Below are positions 6,742-15,350 of a stretch of 22,929 nt of DNA, piece by piece. A program made the position numbers and the translations under genes. Each line of letters starts with the position of its first letter. Position 1 is the stretch's first letter. Source of the stretch: VRUE01 sp035260485 (lineage in GTDB: Bacteria; Actinomycetota; Thermoleophilia; Solirubrobacterales; 70-9); NCBI GenBank assembly GCA_035260485.1, contig DATFVC010000043.1, forward strand, positions 1 through 22,929, written 5' to 3'. The notes below the pieces were generated by a model. The model saw only the letters and a program-made list of their open reading frames with translations, did not search any database and was not told the DNA's origin.

Positions 6742-8207
6742 GGCCGATCGAACAGCACGGCGTTGTTCGAGTAGCCGGTGAAGTTGCGGACGATGCGGCC
6801 CCAGCCAAGCCGCTGGGGACGCATCGAGCGGTAGCGAATCAGCGTCATACGGCCGAGGGTGGTCCGCTGGACCTGGCGGAAGCTCGGCGGCAGGGCGCTG
6901 TCTGCGCCGGGCGGCGGCGGACGGCCGCTGACCACGTCGACCTCGCTCACCGCGCGCGGCGCCCGCCGCCACTGCTTCCACTCGACGCGGGTCTCGCCGC
7001 TGCCGAGGTAGAAGGCGAGCGGTTCGTCGCCCTGCTCCCAGACGAGGATCGCCCGCGGGCCACGCGGCGGGCCGATCTGCCGCGCCACGCTGCGCCAGTC
7101 GTCGCGCTGCAAGGCCGGGCGGAAGTCCGCGTAGACGCAGAAGGCGAACAGGTAGGCGACGAGGGCGATACCCACCCCCGCCCCCAGCCAGCCGGCGCGC
7201 GGCGCCGCGATCCCCGCCGCGCCGACCAGCGCCAGCGGGATCAGCGCCGGCAGCAGGTTGCGCTCCAGAACGAAGTCCTGGCCAGCGGCGGCGAAAGCGA
7301 GCGCGAGCGCTATGGCGCCACCACCGACCGCAAACGCCACCGCGGCGCCGCGCTTCTCCCGCGTGCTGCCGCGAACCAGCAGCAGCCCGACCGCCACCGC
7401 GAACAGCGCGATCGGCGCCAGCGCGTGCTTGAGCAGGCCGGCCTCGCCGACGAAGAAGCTGATTCCCGTCTCCCGCAGCCGACCGACCATGCCGAAGCTC
7501 GCGATCCAGTCGTTGTTCTTGCCGCGGGCCTGGTGCAGGGCGATCGGCGCCAGCGCCGCCCCGGCCAGCACCACCCCGCCGACCGCCCACAAGACCCGGC
7601 GCAGCGGTCTGACGGCGAGCAGCAGCCAGGCGGCCTCGATCGCCAGCGGGAAAAAGGCAAAGTAGTGGGCGCTGAGCGCCAGTGCCGAGAAGACGGCCCA
7701 CCAGGCGAGGTCGCGGGCCGCTCCGGTCCGCCGCGCCCGCGCGAAGAAGAGCAGCGCCGCCGTGCTGAGCAGAACCAGCAGCGCGTAGGCGCGCGCGTCC
7801 TGCGAGTACCAGACCAGCATCGGCTCGACGGCGACGATCGCCGCCAGGGTGAGTCCCGCGCGGCGGCCGATCAGCTCCCGCCCGGCCAGGAAGGCGACCG
7901 GAACGGTGCCCGTGCCGAACAGCGCCGAGAGCGAGCGCAGACCGACCTCGTGCACGCCGAACGCGTGCGACCACAGCCAGGCGAGCAGGTAATAGAGCGG
8001 CGGGGTCGACTCCCCCGCCCAGACCTCGTGCATAGTCTGCGGCAGGCCGGCAAAGAGGACGCGGCCGGCGGTGACCGCCTCGTCGTGGCGGTAGCTCTGC
8101 AACCCTAGGGTGGAGAAGCGGATCGCCGCCGCCAAGGCCGTCAGGCCGAACACGGCCCAGAAGAACCATCGCGTCCGAGCCGTGTTGGGGGAGGTGTAGG
8201 GGCCCAT
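6738..8207 (-). CDS. GT-C membrane glycosyltransferase (ArnT/PMT-like), copy A
   Basis: Predicted polytopic glycosyltransferase that would use a polyprenyl-phosphate sugar and transfer it outside the membrane. The 489-residue product has about ten to twelve hydrophobic segments. The first extracytoplasmic loop carries the acidic pair YRHDEAVT (Asp42-Glu43), where GT-C enzymes have the catalytic Asp. TPPLYYLLAWLW and YSQDARAYAL follow, as in GT39/PMT_2 proteins. The last 100 or so residues form a soluble tail. It is clearly paralogous to the gene at 9351. Its stop overlaps that of GH26-like copy A, and its start lies 19 bases from that of copy B on the other strand. No ribosome site precedes the ATG. 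Confidence 0.85.
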   Translation of the reverse strand: MGPYTSPNTARTRWFFWAVFGLTALAAAIRFSTLGLQSYRHDEAVTAGRVLFAGLPQTMHEVWAGESTPPLYYLLAWLWSHAFGVHEVGLRSLSALFGTGTVPVAFLAGRELIGRRAGLTLAAIVAVEPMLVWYSQDARAYALLVLLSTAALLFFARARRTGAARDLAWWAVFSALALSAHYFAFFPLAIEAAWLLLAVRPLRRVLWAVGGVVLAGAALAPIALHQARGKNNDWIASFGMVGRLRETGISFFVGEAGLLKHALAPIALFAVAVGLLLVRGSTREKRGAAVAFAVGGGAIALALAFAAAGQDFVLERNLLPALIPLALVGAAGIAAPRAGWLGAGVGIALVAYLFAFCVYADFRPALQRDDWRSVARQIGPPRGPRAILVWEQGDEPLAFYLGSGETRVEWKQWRRAPRAVSEVDVVSGRPPPPGADSALPPSFRQVQRTTLGRMTLIRYRSMRPQRLGWGRIVRNFTGYSNNAVLFDRP

Positions 8208-8226
8208 CCAGTCGAAGGGAATGCGG

Positions 8227-9318
8227 ATGAATCACGGCCGAGACAGGGCAACGGTACTCGCAGTGCTGGCCGTAACGGCGGCGCTCGCGCTCGGCCCGGC
8301 GGCGGCGGCCGACGCCAGCCTGCTCCAGCCGGCCAAGGGCAAGACCTTCTTCGGCCTCACCGACAGCGGCGTCACCTCCCAGTTCACCGAATTCGGCGAA
8401 CTGGTCGGCAAGCACCCGGCGATCATCGAGACCTTCCGTTCCTGGGGCGATGACCTCAAGGGCTCGATCAAGCGCTGGCAGAAGGCCCTCTCCCGCCCCG
8501 TCCTCCACCTCACGACCGCCGACCCCAACGACGGCCACCAGCTGATCGACCCGCGGCAGATCGCCCAGGGATACGGCGACGACTACCTGATCAACCTCAA
8601 CTACATCTTCTGGTCGGGGAATATGAGGGCCTACATCCGGCCGTTGGGCGAGCCGAACCGCTGCCTCAATGTCTACGCCGCCTATGACTGCGGCGGCAAC
8701 CCGATCTCCGTCGCGCAGAAGCCCGACTGGTACAGAATGGCCTTCCGCCGCATGTACATCGTCCTGCACGGCGGCGGCAAGCTGGCGAAGATCGACCGCC
8801 GCCTCGCCGAAGCGGGCCTGCCGCCGCTGCGCAGCGAATCCGTGCCCCTGCCCACCGGGCTGCCGGCGGCTCCGATCGAGGTGGTCTGGAGCCCGCTGCC
8901 GGGCGGCTCGCCCGAAGTCCGCCAGAACCTGCCCGGCTTCTTCTACCCCGGCTCCCGCTACGTCGACTGGGTGGGGACCGACTTCTACGCCAACTACCCG
9001 GTCTGGAAATCGCTGACCGGGTTCTACGAACGCTTCGCCCGCCGCGAAGGCAAGCCCTTCACGCTGACCGAGTGGGGGCTGAACGGCAGCGACGACACCA
9101 GCTTCGTCAAGCAGCTGTTCGCCTGGGTGCAGCGCCATCCGCGCTGCCGGATGCTGATCTACTACCAAGACTTCGGCTCGACCAGCCCCTACCGACTCCA
9201 GAACTACCCGGAAAGCCTCTCGATCGTGAGCCACAAGCTCAGCTCGCCGCGCTTCCCCTCCTACGCCTTCGAACCGCCGCAGCCGCCGCCCCCGCCGCCC
9301 GGTGGAGTGACGCCGTAG
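8227..9318 (+). CDS. Secreted GH26-like glycoside hydrolase, copy B
   Basis: Paralogue of the gene at 5659, with long identical stretches such as MRAYIRPLGEPNRCLNVY. From the ATG at 8227 it has 363 residues: a signal peptide (VLAVLAVTAALALGPAAAADA), a GH26-like barrel with Glu142 (LGEPNR) and Glu282 (LTEWG) as acid/base and nucleophile candidates, and a Pro-rich tail (PPPPPPGGVTP). An ATG at 8221 is also in frame. The later ATG is preferred because GAAGGGA (8214-8220) stands six bases before it. The next gene, a GT-C glycosyltransferase, begins 32 bases downstream on the same strand, so the two probably form an operon. Extracytoplasmic polysaccharide trimming is inferred from the neighbours, and the substrate is not known. 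Confidence 0.75.
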   Translation: MNHGRDRATVLAVLAVTAALALGPAAAADASLLQPAKGKTFFGLTDSGVTSQFTEFGELVGKHPAIIETFRSWGDDLKGSIKRWQKALSRPVLHLTTADPNDGHQLIDPRQIAQGYGDDYLINLNYIFWSGNMRAYIRPLGEPNRCLNVYAAYDCGGNPISVAQKPDWYRMAFRRMYIVLHGGGKLAKIDRRLAEAGLPPLRSESVPLPTGLPAAPIEVVWSPLPGGSPEVRQNLPGFFYPGSRYVDWVGTDFYANYPVWKSLTGFYERFARREGKPFTLTEWGLNGSDDTSFVKQLFAWVQRHPRCRMLIYYQDFGSTSPYRLQNYPESLSIVSHKLSSPRFPSYAFEPPQPPPPPPGGVTP

Positions 9319-9350
9319 CCGGCCGGCTGGAGCGGGCACTGCGGCGAGCG

Positions 9351-10814
9351 ATGGAGTCGCCGCACCTGGTGGCGCTGGCCGGGATCGTCGTTCTCGGCGC
9401 CGCCCTGCGCTTCGCGACGCTCGACCTGCAGAGCTACCGCTACGACGAGGCGGTGACGGTGGGTCGGGTCCTCCACCCCAGCCTCTTCGACACCCTCGCC
9501 ACCGTCCCCAGGAGCGAGTCGACCCCGCCGCTCTACTACCTGATGGCGTGGCTGTGGTCGCGGCCGTTCGGGACCGGCGAGGTCGGGCTGCGCTCGCTCT
9601 CGGCGCTGGCGGGAACCGTCTCGATCGCTGTCGTCTACCTCGGCGCCGTGAAGCTGCCGCTGCCCCGACGGGCGGGCCTGATCGCGGCCGCGATCGTCGC
9701 CGTCAGCCCGGTGCTGATCTGGTTCTCCCAGGACGCCCGCGCCTACGCGCTCGCCTTCCTGCTCACCGCCCTCTCCTTCCTCTTCTTCGCCCGCGCACGG
9801 CGCAGCGGCGCCGGCCGCGACCTCGCCTGGTGGGCGGGCTTCTCGGCCCTGGCTCTCGCCACTCACTACTTCGCCGGCTTCGTCGTCCTGCCCGAGGCGG
9901 CGCTGCTGATGTGGGGGGCGGCGGAGAGGCGCCGGGTCGCAATCGCGATCGCTGCGGTGCTCGCTGCAGGGGCGCTGCTGCTGCCGATAGCGCTGCAGCA
10001 GGCCGGGAACGCCCACGCCGCCTGGATCGCCGAACAGCCGCCCTCCCAGCGCCTGGAACGGGCCGGGGCGAAGCTCGTCGGCGACGACAACGGCAACGAG
10101 CACGGCGCGCGTCAACCGGGGCCGATCCCGCTCGGCGTGCCGGCGGCGCTTGCCCTCGCCGCGCTGGCGCTGCTGCTCTGGCGCGGTGAGGCCGGCGAGC
10201 GGCGCGGCGCGGGGATCGCCGCGGCGGTGGGACTGGCCGGAGTGGGCTTACCGCTGCTGCTCGGCGCCTTCGGCGCCGACTACCTCGACGGGCGCAATCT
10301 GATCCCGGTATTCGTGCCGCTCATGGTGCTGCTGGGCGCAGGGTTCGGGGTGCGCCGAGCGGGCTGGGCGGGTCTCGGCCTGGCCGCTGCCTTCTGCCTC
10401 TGCTCGCTCGCCTTCGCAATCGAGATCGACCGCCTCCCTCGGCTCCAGCGCGAGGATCTGCGCAACGCAGCCGCGCAGGTGGGGCCGCTGCGCCCGGGCA
10501 AGGCCGTCGTCACGATCAGGTACTCGGGCAACCAGCCGCTGCGCTACTACCTGGGCGGGCGCTTCGCGACGGGGCCGCTGCCGCCACTGCGCGAGATCGA
10601 CCTGGTCGGCTCGGGCATCGCGGCACGGCGGAGCGCCGGACGCCTGCTCCCGCCCGCCTTCCACCGGGTCGAGTCGAAGCCCGTCTCCTACAACTTCACC
10701 CTGACCCGCTACCGCGCCCTCCACCCGGTACGCGTGCCGCTGCGAACCCTTGAAGCTGGCGCTCTAGTCGGCGGTGGCGCAAAAGCTTCAGTGCTGGTTT
10801 CCGGGTCGCCGTAG
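9351..10814 (+). CDS. GT-C membrane glycosyltransferase (ArnT/PMT-like), copy B
   Basis: Paralogue of the minus-strand gene at 6738. From the ATG at 9351 it has 487 residues. It shares LQSYRYDEAVT (Asp32-Glu33, the expected catalytic loop of GT-C enzymes), STPPLYYLMAWLWSRPFG and FSQDARAYAL, has about ten to twelve membrane segments, and ends in a soluble C-terminal tail. The reading frame runs upstream into the GH26-like gene, but only the ATG at 9351 places the first hydrophobic segment as in copy A. The ribosome site is weak, so translational coupling to the upstream gene is possible. The last 27 bases overlap the convergent beta-propeller gene. Predicted to transfer a sugar from a lipid carrier to an extracytoplasmic acceptor (family knowledge); donor and acceptor unknown. 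Confidence 0.85.
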   Translation: MESPHLVALAGIVVLGAALRFATLDLQSYRYDEAVTVGRVLHPSLFDTLATVPRSESTPPLYYLMAWLWSRPFGTGEVGLRSLSALAGTVSIAVVYLGAVKLPLPRRAGLIAAAIVAVSPVLIWFSQDARAYALAFLLTALSFLFFARARRSGAGRDLAWWAGFSALALATHYFAGFVVLPEAALLMWGAAERRRVAIAIAAVLAAGALLLPIALQQAGNAHAAWIAEQPPSQRLERAGAKLVGDDNGNEHGARQPGPIPLGVPAALALAALALLLWRGEAGERRGAGIAAAVGLAGVGLPLLLGAFGADYLDGRNLIPVFVPLMVLLGAGFGVRRAGWAGLGLAAAFCLCSLAFAIEIDRLPRLQREDLRNAAAQVGPLRPGKAVVTIRYSGNQPLRYYLGGRFATGPLPPLREIDLVGSGIAARRSAGRLLPPAFHRVESKPVSYNFTLTRYRALHPVRVPLRTLEAGALVGGGAKASVLVSGSP

Positions 10815-12170
10815 GTGCCTCGCGGGCTTCGCTTTCCGGTTGTCCGCCAGCCCCGCCTTCCACTTGTATGGCTGGAGCGCGTTGATGCTCGAGTAGCCGA
10901 CCAGGTAGATGCGGCGCCCGTCGGAGATAACCGGCGTGTAGGTGCCGGTCTTGTAGTGGAAGACGCGGCGGCCGGTCTTCATCGCGAAGCCCTCGGTCGA
11001 GCCGTTGCTGAACTCGGCCGCATAGACGATGTCGCCGACAGCCGAGAGCGAGCCGATCACCGAGCCGCCGGCGGAGCGGATCCAGCGCGGCTCGCCGCTC
11101 TTCGCGTTGAGCGCGTAGATGTTGCCGTCGAAGGAGCCGATGTAAACGGTCGGGCCGGTGTGGCGGGTGTTTGCGACGACGGGGCCGGAGTAGACGTAGC
11201 CGCCGGTCGAGTAGCTCCAGGCGAGCGTGCCGTCCTTCTGGTCGAAGCTGTAGACGCGGGTGTCGTTGTTGCCGGCGTAGACGCGGCCATAGGCGAGGGC
11301 CGGGGTCGAGTAGAACTCGCCCGAGGTTCCAAAGCCCTGGCCGAGCGAGCCGCTCTGCCACTCGATCGCGCCGGACTTGGCGTCGACCGCGTTCATGTAG
11401 CCGCCGTAATCGCCGACGTAGAGAACTCCCTTGCGGTAGGCCGGCGCCGACTTGATCGGGCCGCCCAGGGTGGTCGCCCAGCGCACGTGCCCGTTGCGGG
11501 TGCTGAGCGCGAACAGCTGGTCGTTTTCGCAGCCGAAGTAGACGGTGCCGTCGAGGACCAGCGGCGAGGACTCCGCCCGGCCCGGCAGTGCGTGTTTCCA
11601 AAGCACCTTTCCGGTCCTGGCGTCGAGCTTCACCACATGGCCCGGCACGAGGTTGACGATGTAGAGGCGATGCTTGTAGTAAGCAGGGGAGGAGGCGTTG
11701 AGCCGGCCGATCCGGCGTTCCCAAAGCACCCTGCCGGTGTCGGCGTCGAGGGAGAAAGCGGTGCCGCTGTTGTTGACCGCGTAGAGCTTGCCGCCGGCGT
11801 ATATCGGCGGGAACTCGAGCAGCGGCCGCTCGGTGTAGTGCCAGATCAGCTTGTACGGCGGCTTCACCCCCTTGACCGGCAGGTAGCGGGTGCGGGCGGG
11901 ATTGAGGCCGAACATCGGCCAATTGACCGTCTTCGCCTGGGGTTTCGGGGGCTTCTGCGGCTTGAAGGCGACGTTGGAGTTGTGGACGTCGGCAGGTCGC
12001 TTCAGCAGCTCGTAGGCGAGCACGCCGCCACCCACCAGCAGCACAAGGGCGGCGGCGCCGGCGGCGAGTGCCAGGCGCCGGTGCTCGCGCCAGAACCAGC
12101 GCGGATGCCGTACCGCCCGCCGGGTCCCGCGCCAGACTCGCTGCAGGCGGCGGGAGACGTCGCTCACCAC
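10788..12170 (-). CDS. Membrane-anchored PQQ-like beta-propeller protein
   Basis: The 460-residue product has a basic, Arg/Trp-rich N-terminus, one membrane segment at about residues 33-53 (LALAAGAAALVLLVGGGVLA) and an exported domain of repeated blades. The blades carry PQQ/BamB-type motifs such as LYAVNNSGTAFSLDADTG, VVKLDARTGKVLWKH and IYALNAKSGEPRWI. About seven blades can be counted. No PQQ-enzyme catalytic residues are apparent, so a binding or scaffold role is likelier than dehydrogenase activity. AAGGAG (12178-12173) lies two bases before the GTG at 12170 and five before the next GTG at 12167; the second may be the true start. Its 3' end overlaps the GT-C gene by 27 bases. Confidence 0.85.
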   Translation of the reverse strand: MVSDVSRRLQRVWRGTRRAVRHPRWFWREHRRLALAAGAAALVLLVGGGVLAYELLKRPADVHNSNVAFKPQKPPKPQAKTVNWPMFGLNPARTRYLPVKGVKPPYKLIWHYTERPLLEFPPIYAGGKLYAVNNSGTAFSLDADTGRVLWERRIGRLNASSPAYYKHRLYIVNLVPGHVVKLDARTGKVLWKHALPGRAESSPLVLDGTVYFGCENDQLFALSTRNGHVRWATTLGGPIKSAPAYRKGVLYVGDYGGYMNAVDAKSGAIEWQSGSLGQGFGTSGEFYSTPALAYGRVYAGNNDTRVYSFDQKDGTLAWSYSTGGYVYSGPVVANTRHTGPTVYIGSFDGNIYALNAKSGEPRWIRSAGGSVIGSLSAVGDIVYAAEFSNGSTEGFAMKTGRRVFHYKTGTYTPVISDGRRIYLVGYSSINALQPYKWKAGLADNRKAKPARHLRRPGNQH

Positions 12171-12208
12171 AGCTCCTTCTCGTCGAGCAAGCGACCCATG
12201 CGGGCCGG

Positions 12209-12652
12209 TCAGACCCCGGCGACAGCGCGCCGCTCGGCCTCGGATACGACGCCGTTCAAAAGTTCCGTGACGGCTCGCTCGAGCGCGAGCATCACGACCC
12301 TGCCGGCGAAGGGAACGGTTGGAATTGCCTTCAGGGCGTAGGTGACCTTGGTACCTCCGTCGCTGGGCTCCAGCGAGACGGTGCCGAGATGATCGCGGAG
12401 TGGCAGCCCTGACAGCACCTTGTAGGAGAAGCGGCTCGGCCGCTCGTAGATGACCACCTCCTCGCGTATAGGCGGGCCGACGGCACTCAGCACACGGATC
12501 GCCCCCACTCCATTCGGGGCAGGCTCGCCCTCGCGCTCGAGCTCTGACTTGCGCAACCGCGTGATCTCCGCGTACCGGCAGTGATCCGTCAGCACATCGA
12601 ACACGACCTCAGGCGGCGCACCAACCTCGCGCACAAGAGTGAAGCTAGCCAC
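12209..12652 (-). CDS. SRPBCC (START-like) family protein
   Basis: A small 147-residue ligand-binding-fold protein. The opening FTLVREVGAPPEVVFDVLTD, the middle (REEVVIYERPSRFSYKVLSG) and the C-terminal helix (AGRVVMLALERAVTELL) follow the helix-grip pattern of the polyketide cyclase/SRPBCC superfamily. The ligand is unknown. The GTG start at 12652 has no ribosome site, but a minus-strand TAGGCT (12664-12659) stands six bases before it, consistent with a leaderless transcript. The gap of 38 bases to the beta-propeller gene on the same strand would allow co-transcription. Confidence 0.8.
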   Translation of the reverse strand: MASFTLVREVGAPPEVVFDVLTDHCRYAEITRLRKSELEREGEPAPNGVGAIRVLSAVGPPIREEVVIYERPSRFSYKVLSGLPLRDHLGTVSLEPSDGGTKVTYALKAIPTVPFAGRVVMLALERAVTELLNGVVSEAERRAVAGV

Positions 12653-12658
12653 GGCCGG

Positions 12659-12664
12659 AGCCTA
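12659..12664 (-). promoter_or_regulatory. -10 element for leaderless SRPBCC gene
   Basis: TAGGCT on the minus strand, six bases before the GTG at 12652. Same class as the elements before zwf, recQ and the phosphoesterase at 19330. Confidence 0.45.
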
Positions 12665-12689
12665 GCGTGAGGACCGGGTACCCCGGTCC

Positions 12690-13694
12690 TCACGCCAACC
12701 GCCAGCGCTTGGGATCGCTTCCCTCGACCGGCGCGACCTCGCCCAGGATCGCCAGGTGGTCGAGACTGGAGAGGACTATCTGCAGCGCCCAGACGCTGCC
12801 CGGGCTGTTGACGTTCTCGGAACCGATGATGTCAGCGACGATCTCGAATGCGGTCTTCTCGCCCTCCCCAAGCGAGTCGCGCACTTTGCCGAGCAGCTCG
12901 TCGACCTGTCGCCGGGCCTCGGCGATCTTCGCCTCAGGGTCGCGGAAGGTGCGGCCGTGGCCGGGCAGGACCAGATCGACCTCCAGCGGCTCGACCTGGT
13001 CGAGGCTGTGGAGGAATTCGCCGACCGGGTCGGGGCTGTGGCCATGGTCGAAGAAGAGGACCGTGCGTCCGAGCAGGTGGTCGCCGGAGATCATCAGCTT
13101 GCGCTCGGGCTGGTGCAGGACGACGTGGGACGGAGCGTGGCCTGGCGTCTCGTGCACCTGCCAGGCGCCGAGATCCGTTTCGACCTCGACCCCGGGCAGC
13201 AGGTCGCGATCCGGAACGGCGATCGCATCGATCCCGTTGTCGTCGTCGTCCCTGTGCCGCTGCCGGTAGCGCTCCAAGGAGGCCGGCGGCACGCCGCTCT
13301 GCCGCGCGACCTCGATCCGCCGCTCCAGCGACGCGGCGGGATCGTCGGCGTGCAGGCGGATGTGTTCCCAGGCCGGATGAATCCAGAGCTCGCAACCGGC
13401 GCCGGCGACGATCGGCGCAGCCAGCCCGTAGTGGTCGGTGTGGGAGTGGGTGCAGACGAGCAGGCGGACGTCCTCGAGGCCAAAGCCGGCCTGGGCAAGG
13501 GCGATATCGAAGCGGCGCAAACCACCCTTGCCGCCGATCCCGGTGTCGAAGAGGACGATCCCGCCGTCGGCGGCAACAGCCCAGACGTTGCCGTGGGGCA
13601 CGCCGGGCCAGGGCAGTGGCAGCCGCAACCTCCAGACGCCGGGAATCACTTTCTCCGCGCGGGGCGTCTCGGGCCGTTTGCGATCCTCGATCAT
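12690..13694 (-). CDS. MBL-fold metallo-hydrolase
   Basis: Metallo-beta-lactamase-fold hydrolase of 334 residues from the ATG at 13694. Metal ligands are visible in THSHTDHYG (82-90, the HxHxDH motif), HETPGHAPSHVV, ISGDHLLG and LPGHGRTF. The C-terminal helical part (EARRQVDELLGKVRDSL and onward) resembles that of lactonase or thioesterase-like MBL proteins; the substrate cannot be assigned. An ATG at 13718 is in frame, but the ATG at 13694 has GAGAGGA about eight bases upstream and is preferred. It is divergent from the MFS transporter gene, with a gap of 72 bases. Confidence 0.88.
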   Translation of the reverse strand: MIEDRKRPETPRAEKVIPGVWRLRLPLPWPGVPHGNVWAVAADGGIVLFDTGIGGKGGLRRFDIALAQAGFGLEDVRLLVCTHSHTDHYGLAAPIVAGAGCELWIHPAWEHIRLHADDPAASLERRIEVARQSGVPPASLERYRQRHRDDDDNGIDAIAVPDRDLLPGVEVETDLGAWQVHETPGHAPSHVVLHQPERKLMISGDHLLGRTVLFFDHGHSPDPVGEFLHSLDQVEPLEVDLVLPGHGRTFRDPEAKIAEARRQVDELLGKVRDSLGEGEKTAFEIVADIIGSENVNSPGSVWALQIVLSSLDHLAILGEVAPVEGSDPKRWRLA

Positions 13695-13750
13695 CGTCGC
13701 AATCCTCTCAGGAGCCATCGGCTCGTCGCGTGATCGCCGTCAAGCTTGGA

Positions 13751-13756
13751 TAGGTT
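13751..13756 (+). promoter_or_regulatory. -10 element of MFS gene
   Basis: TAGGTT, ten bases before the ATG at 13767, identical to the hexamer before the gene at 19330. It would leave a leader of only a few bases. Confidence 0.4.
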
Positions 13757-13766
13757 GAGCGCGGAT

Positions 13767-15320
13767 ATGGCGTCGAACAGCCCCAAGCGCGCCGGCCTCG
13801 TCCTCGCGGCGCTGATCCTTGTCGCCGCCGTCGCCAACCTCAACCTGGCGGTTGCCAACGTCGCCCTGCCGGATATCGGCAAGGCCTTCAACGCCGGCCA
13901 GACGTCGCTCAACCTGGTCGCGATCGGCTACTCGCTCGGGCTGGCAACCTCGGTCCTCTATCTGGGCGCGGTCGGCGACCGCTACGGGCGCAAGAGGATG
14001 CTGCTGCTCGGCATGGGGCTCTCGATCCCGCAGGCGCTGATCGCCGGCTTCGCACCATCGATCGGGATCCTCTTCGCGGCGCGCGTGATCGGCGGAATCT
14101 CGGCGGGGATGGCATTCCCGACCACGCTGGCGTTGATCACCGCGCTCTGGTCCGGCCCGGCCCGGACCCGCTCGATCGCGCTCTGGTCAGCGATCGGCGG
14201 CGCGATCGCCTCGCTCGGGCCGCTGCTCTCCGGCGCCTTGCTCGAGCACTTCGACTGGGGCTCGGTCTTCTTCATCACCCTGCCGCTGGCGGCCATCGCC
14301 TTCTACATGGCCTGGCGCTACGTCCCCGCCCACGTCAACGAGACGACCGAGCCGGTCGACAACCTCGGCGGGATCCTCTCGATCCTCCTGATCGCGGCAA
14401 TCGTGATGGGAATCAACCTCGCCCCGGTTCCCGGCAAGGGAACCCTGGCGATCGGGCTCGGCATGGTTGCGATCGCAGCGGCGATCGCCTTCGTGATCCG
14501 CCAGCGGCGGGCGCGCTCGCCCCTCTACGACCTTGGGGTTGCGTCGCGGCGCATCTTCTGGGTAGCGGCCTGCGCCGGGATCATCGTCTTCGGCTCGCTG
14601 ATGGGAGCGATGTTCATCGGGCAGCAGTTCCTGCAGAACGTGCTCGACTACTCGACCGTCGATTCGGGCCTGGCGATCCTGCCGGCGGCGGCGTTGATGG
14701 TCGTCGTCGCTCCCCGCTCGGCCAAGCTGGTCGAGACCCGCGGCGCCCGCTTCACCCTCCTGATCGGCTACGTCTTCTGCCTGCTCGGCTTCCTCGCGAT
14801 GCTGCTGCTCTGGAAGCAGGGCATCTCCTACTGGAAGGTCGGCCTCGGCTACGCGCTGATCGGGATCGGCGTCGGCTTTGCCGGCACCCCCGCCTCCCAC
14901 TCGCTGACCGGCTCGGTGCCGGTGAAGCGCGCCGGCATGGCCTCGGGCACCGCCGACCTGCAGCGCGACCTCGGCGGCGCGATCATGCAGTCGATCTTCG
15001 GCGCCCTGCTCACCGCCGGCTACGCCGCCGCTGCCGGCGCCGCGATCGCCTCCTCGCCGGAAGCAAGCAAGGTCAGCGAGAACGTCCAGGGCGAGCTGAC
15101 CAAGTCCTTCTCCAGCGCCTCCGACCTTGCCGGCCAGTACCCGCAGTACTCCAAGCAGATCATCGCCGCCGCCAAGACCTCGTTTCTGCAGGGCGATCGG
15201 ATGGCCTATACCGCCGGGATCGTCGCCGTCCTGCTCGGGGCAGCGCTCGTCTTCTTCCTCTTCCCGAAGAAGGACGAGGAGGAAGCGCTGCTGGCGCAAT
15301 ACCACACCGAAGACACCTAG
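13767..15320 (+). CDS. MFS transporter, DHA2 (EmrB/QacA-like) drug efflux family
   Basis: A 517-residue integral membrane protein with about fourteen hydrophobic segments, the length and topology of DHA2 proton-driven exporters. Family signs are the first helix ending LNLAVANVALPDIGKAF (motif D1-like), motif A GAVGDRYGRKRM in the loop after helix 2, and the motif C-like ISAGMAFPTTLALI and AIGGAIASLGPLLSGAL. The frame extends to a TTG at 13746, but that lies inside the promoter region; the ATG at 13767 opens MASNSPKRAG directly before helix 1. Substrate unknown. It is divergent from the MBL hydrolase, with no regulator gene beside it. Confidence 0.9.
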   Translation: MASNSPKRAGLVLAALILVAAVANLNLAVANVALPDIGKAFNAGQTSLNLVAIGYSLGLATSVLYLGAVGDRYGRKRMLLLGMGLSIPQALIAGFAPSIGILFAARVIGGISAGMAFPTTLALITALWSGPARTRSIALWSAIGGAIASLGPLLSGALLEHFDWGSVFFITLPLAAIAFYMAWRYVPAHVNETTEPVDNLGGILSILLIAAIVMGINLAPVPGKGTLAIGLGMVAIAAAIAFVIRQRRARSPLYDLGVASRRIFWVAACAGIIVFGSLMGAMFIGQQFLQNVLDYSTVDSGLAILPAAALMVVVAPRSAKLVETRGARFTLLIGYVFCLLGFLAMLLLWKQGISYWKVGLGYALIGIGVGFAGTPASHSLTGSVPVKRAGMASGTADLQRDLGGAIMQSIFGALLTAGYAAAAGAAIASSPEASKVSENVQGELTKSFSSASDLAGQYPQYSKQIIAAAKTSFLQGDRMAYTAGIVAVLLGAALVFFLFPKKDEEEALLAQYHTEDT

Positions 15321-15350
15321 CGGTGTGACCACTGGCGGCCGCCGCGCGCT

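Noticed and set aside
6328..9339. A 1003-codon open frame on the minus strand
   Set aside because: It runs antisense to both GH26-like genes and out of frame with GT-C copy A. Its translation is Arg/Ala/Gly-rich and lacks motifs; long shadow frames are expected in such GC-rich DNA.
10815..12341. A 508-codon plus-strand frame opposite the beta-propeller gene
   Set aside because: Shadow of the propeller gene, whose repeated blades are clear on the minus strand.
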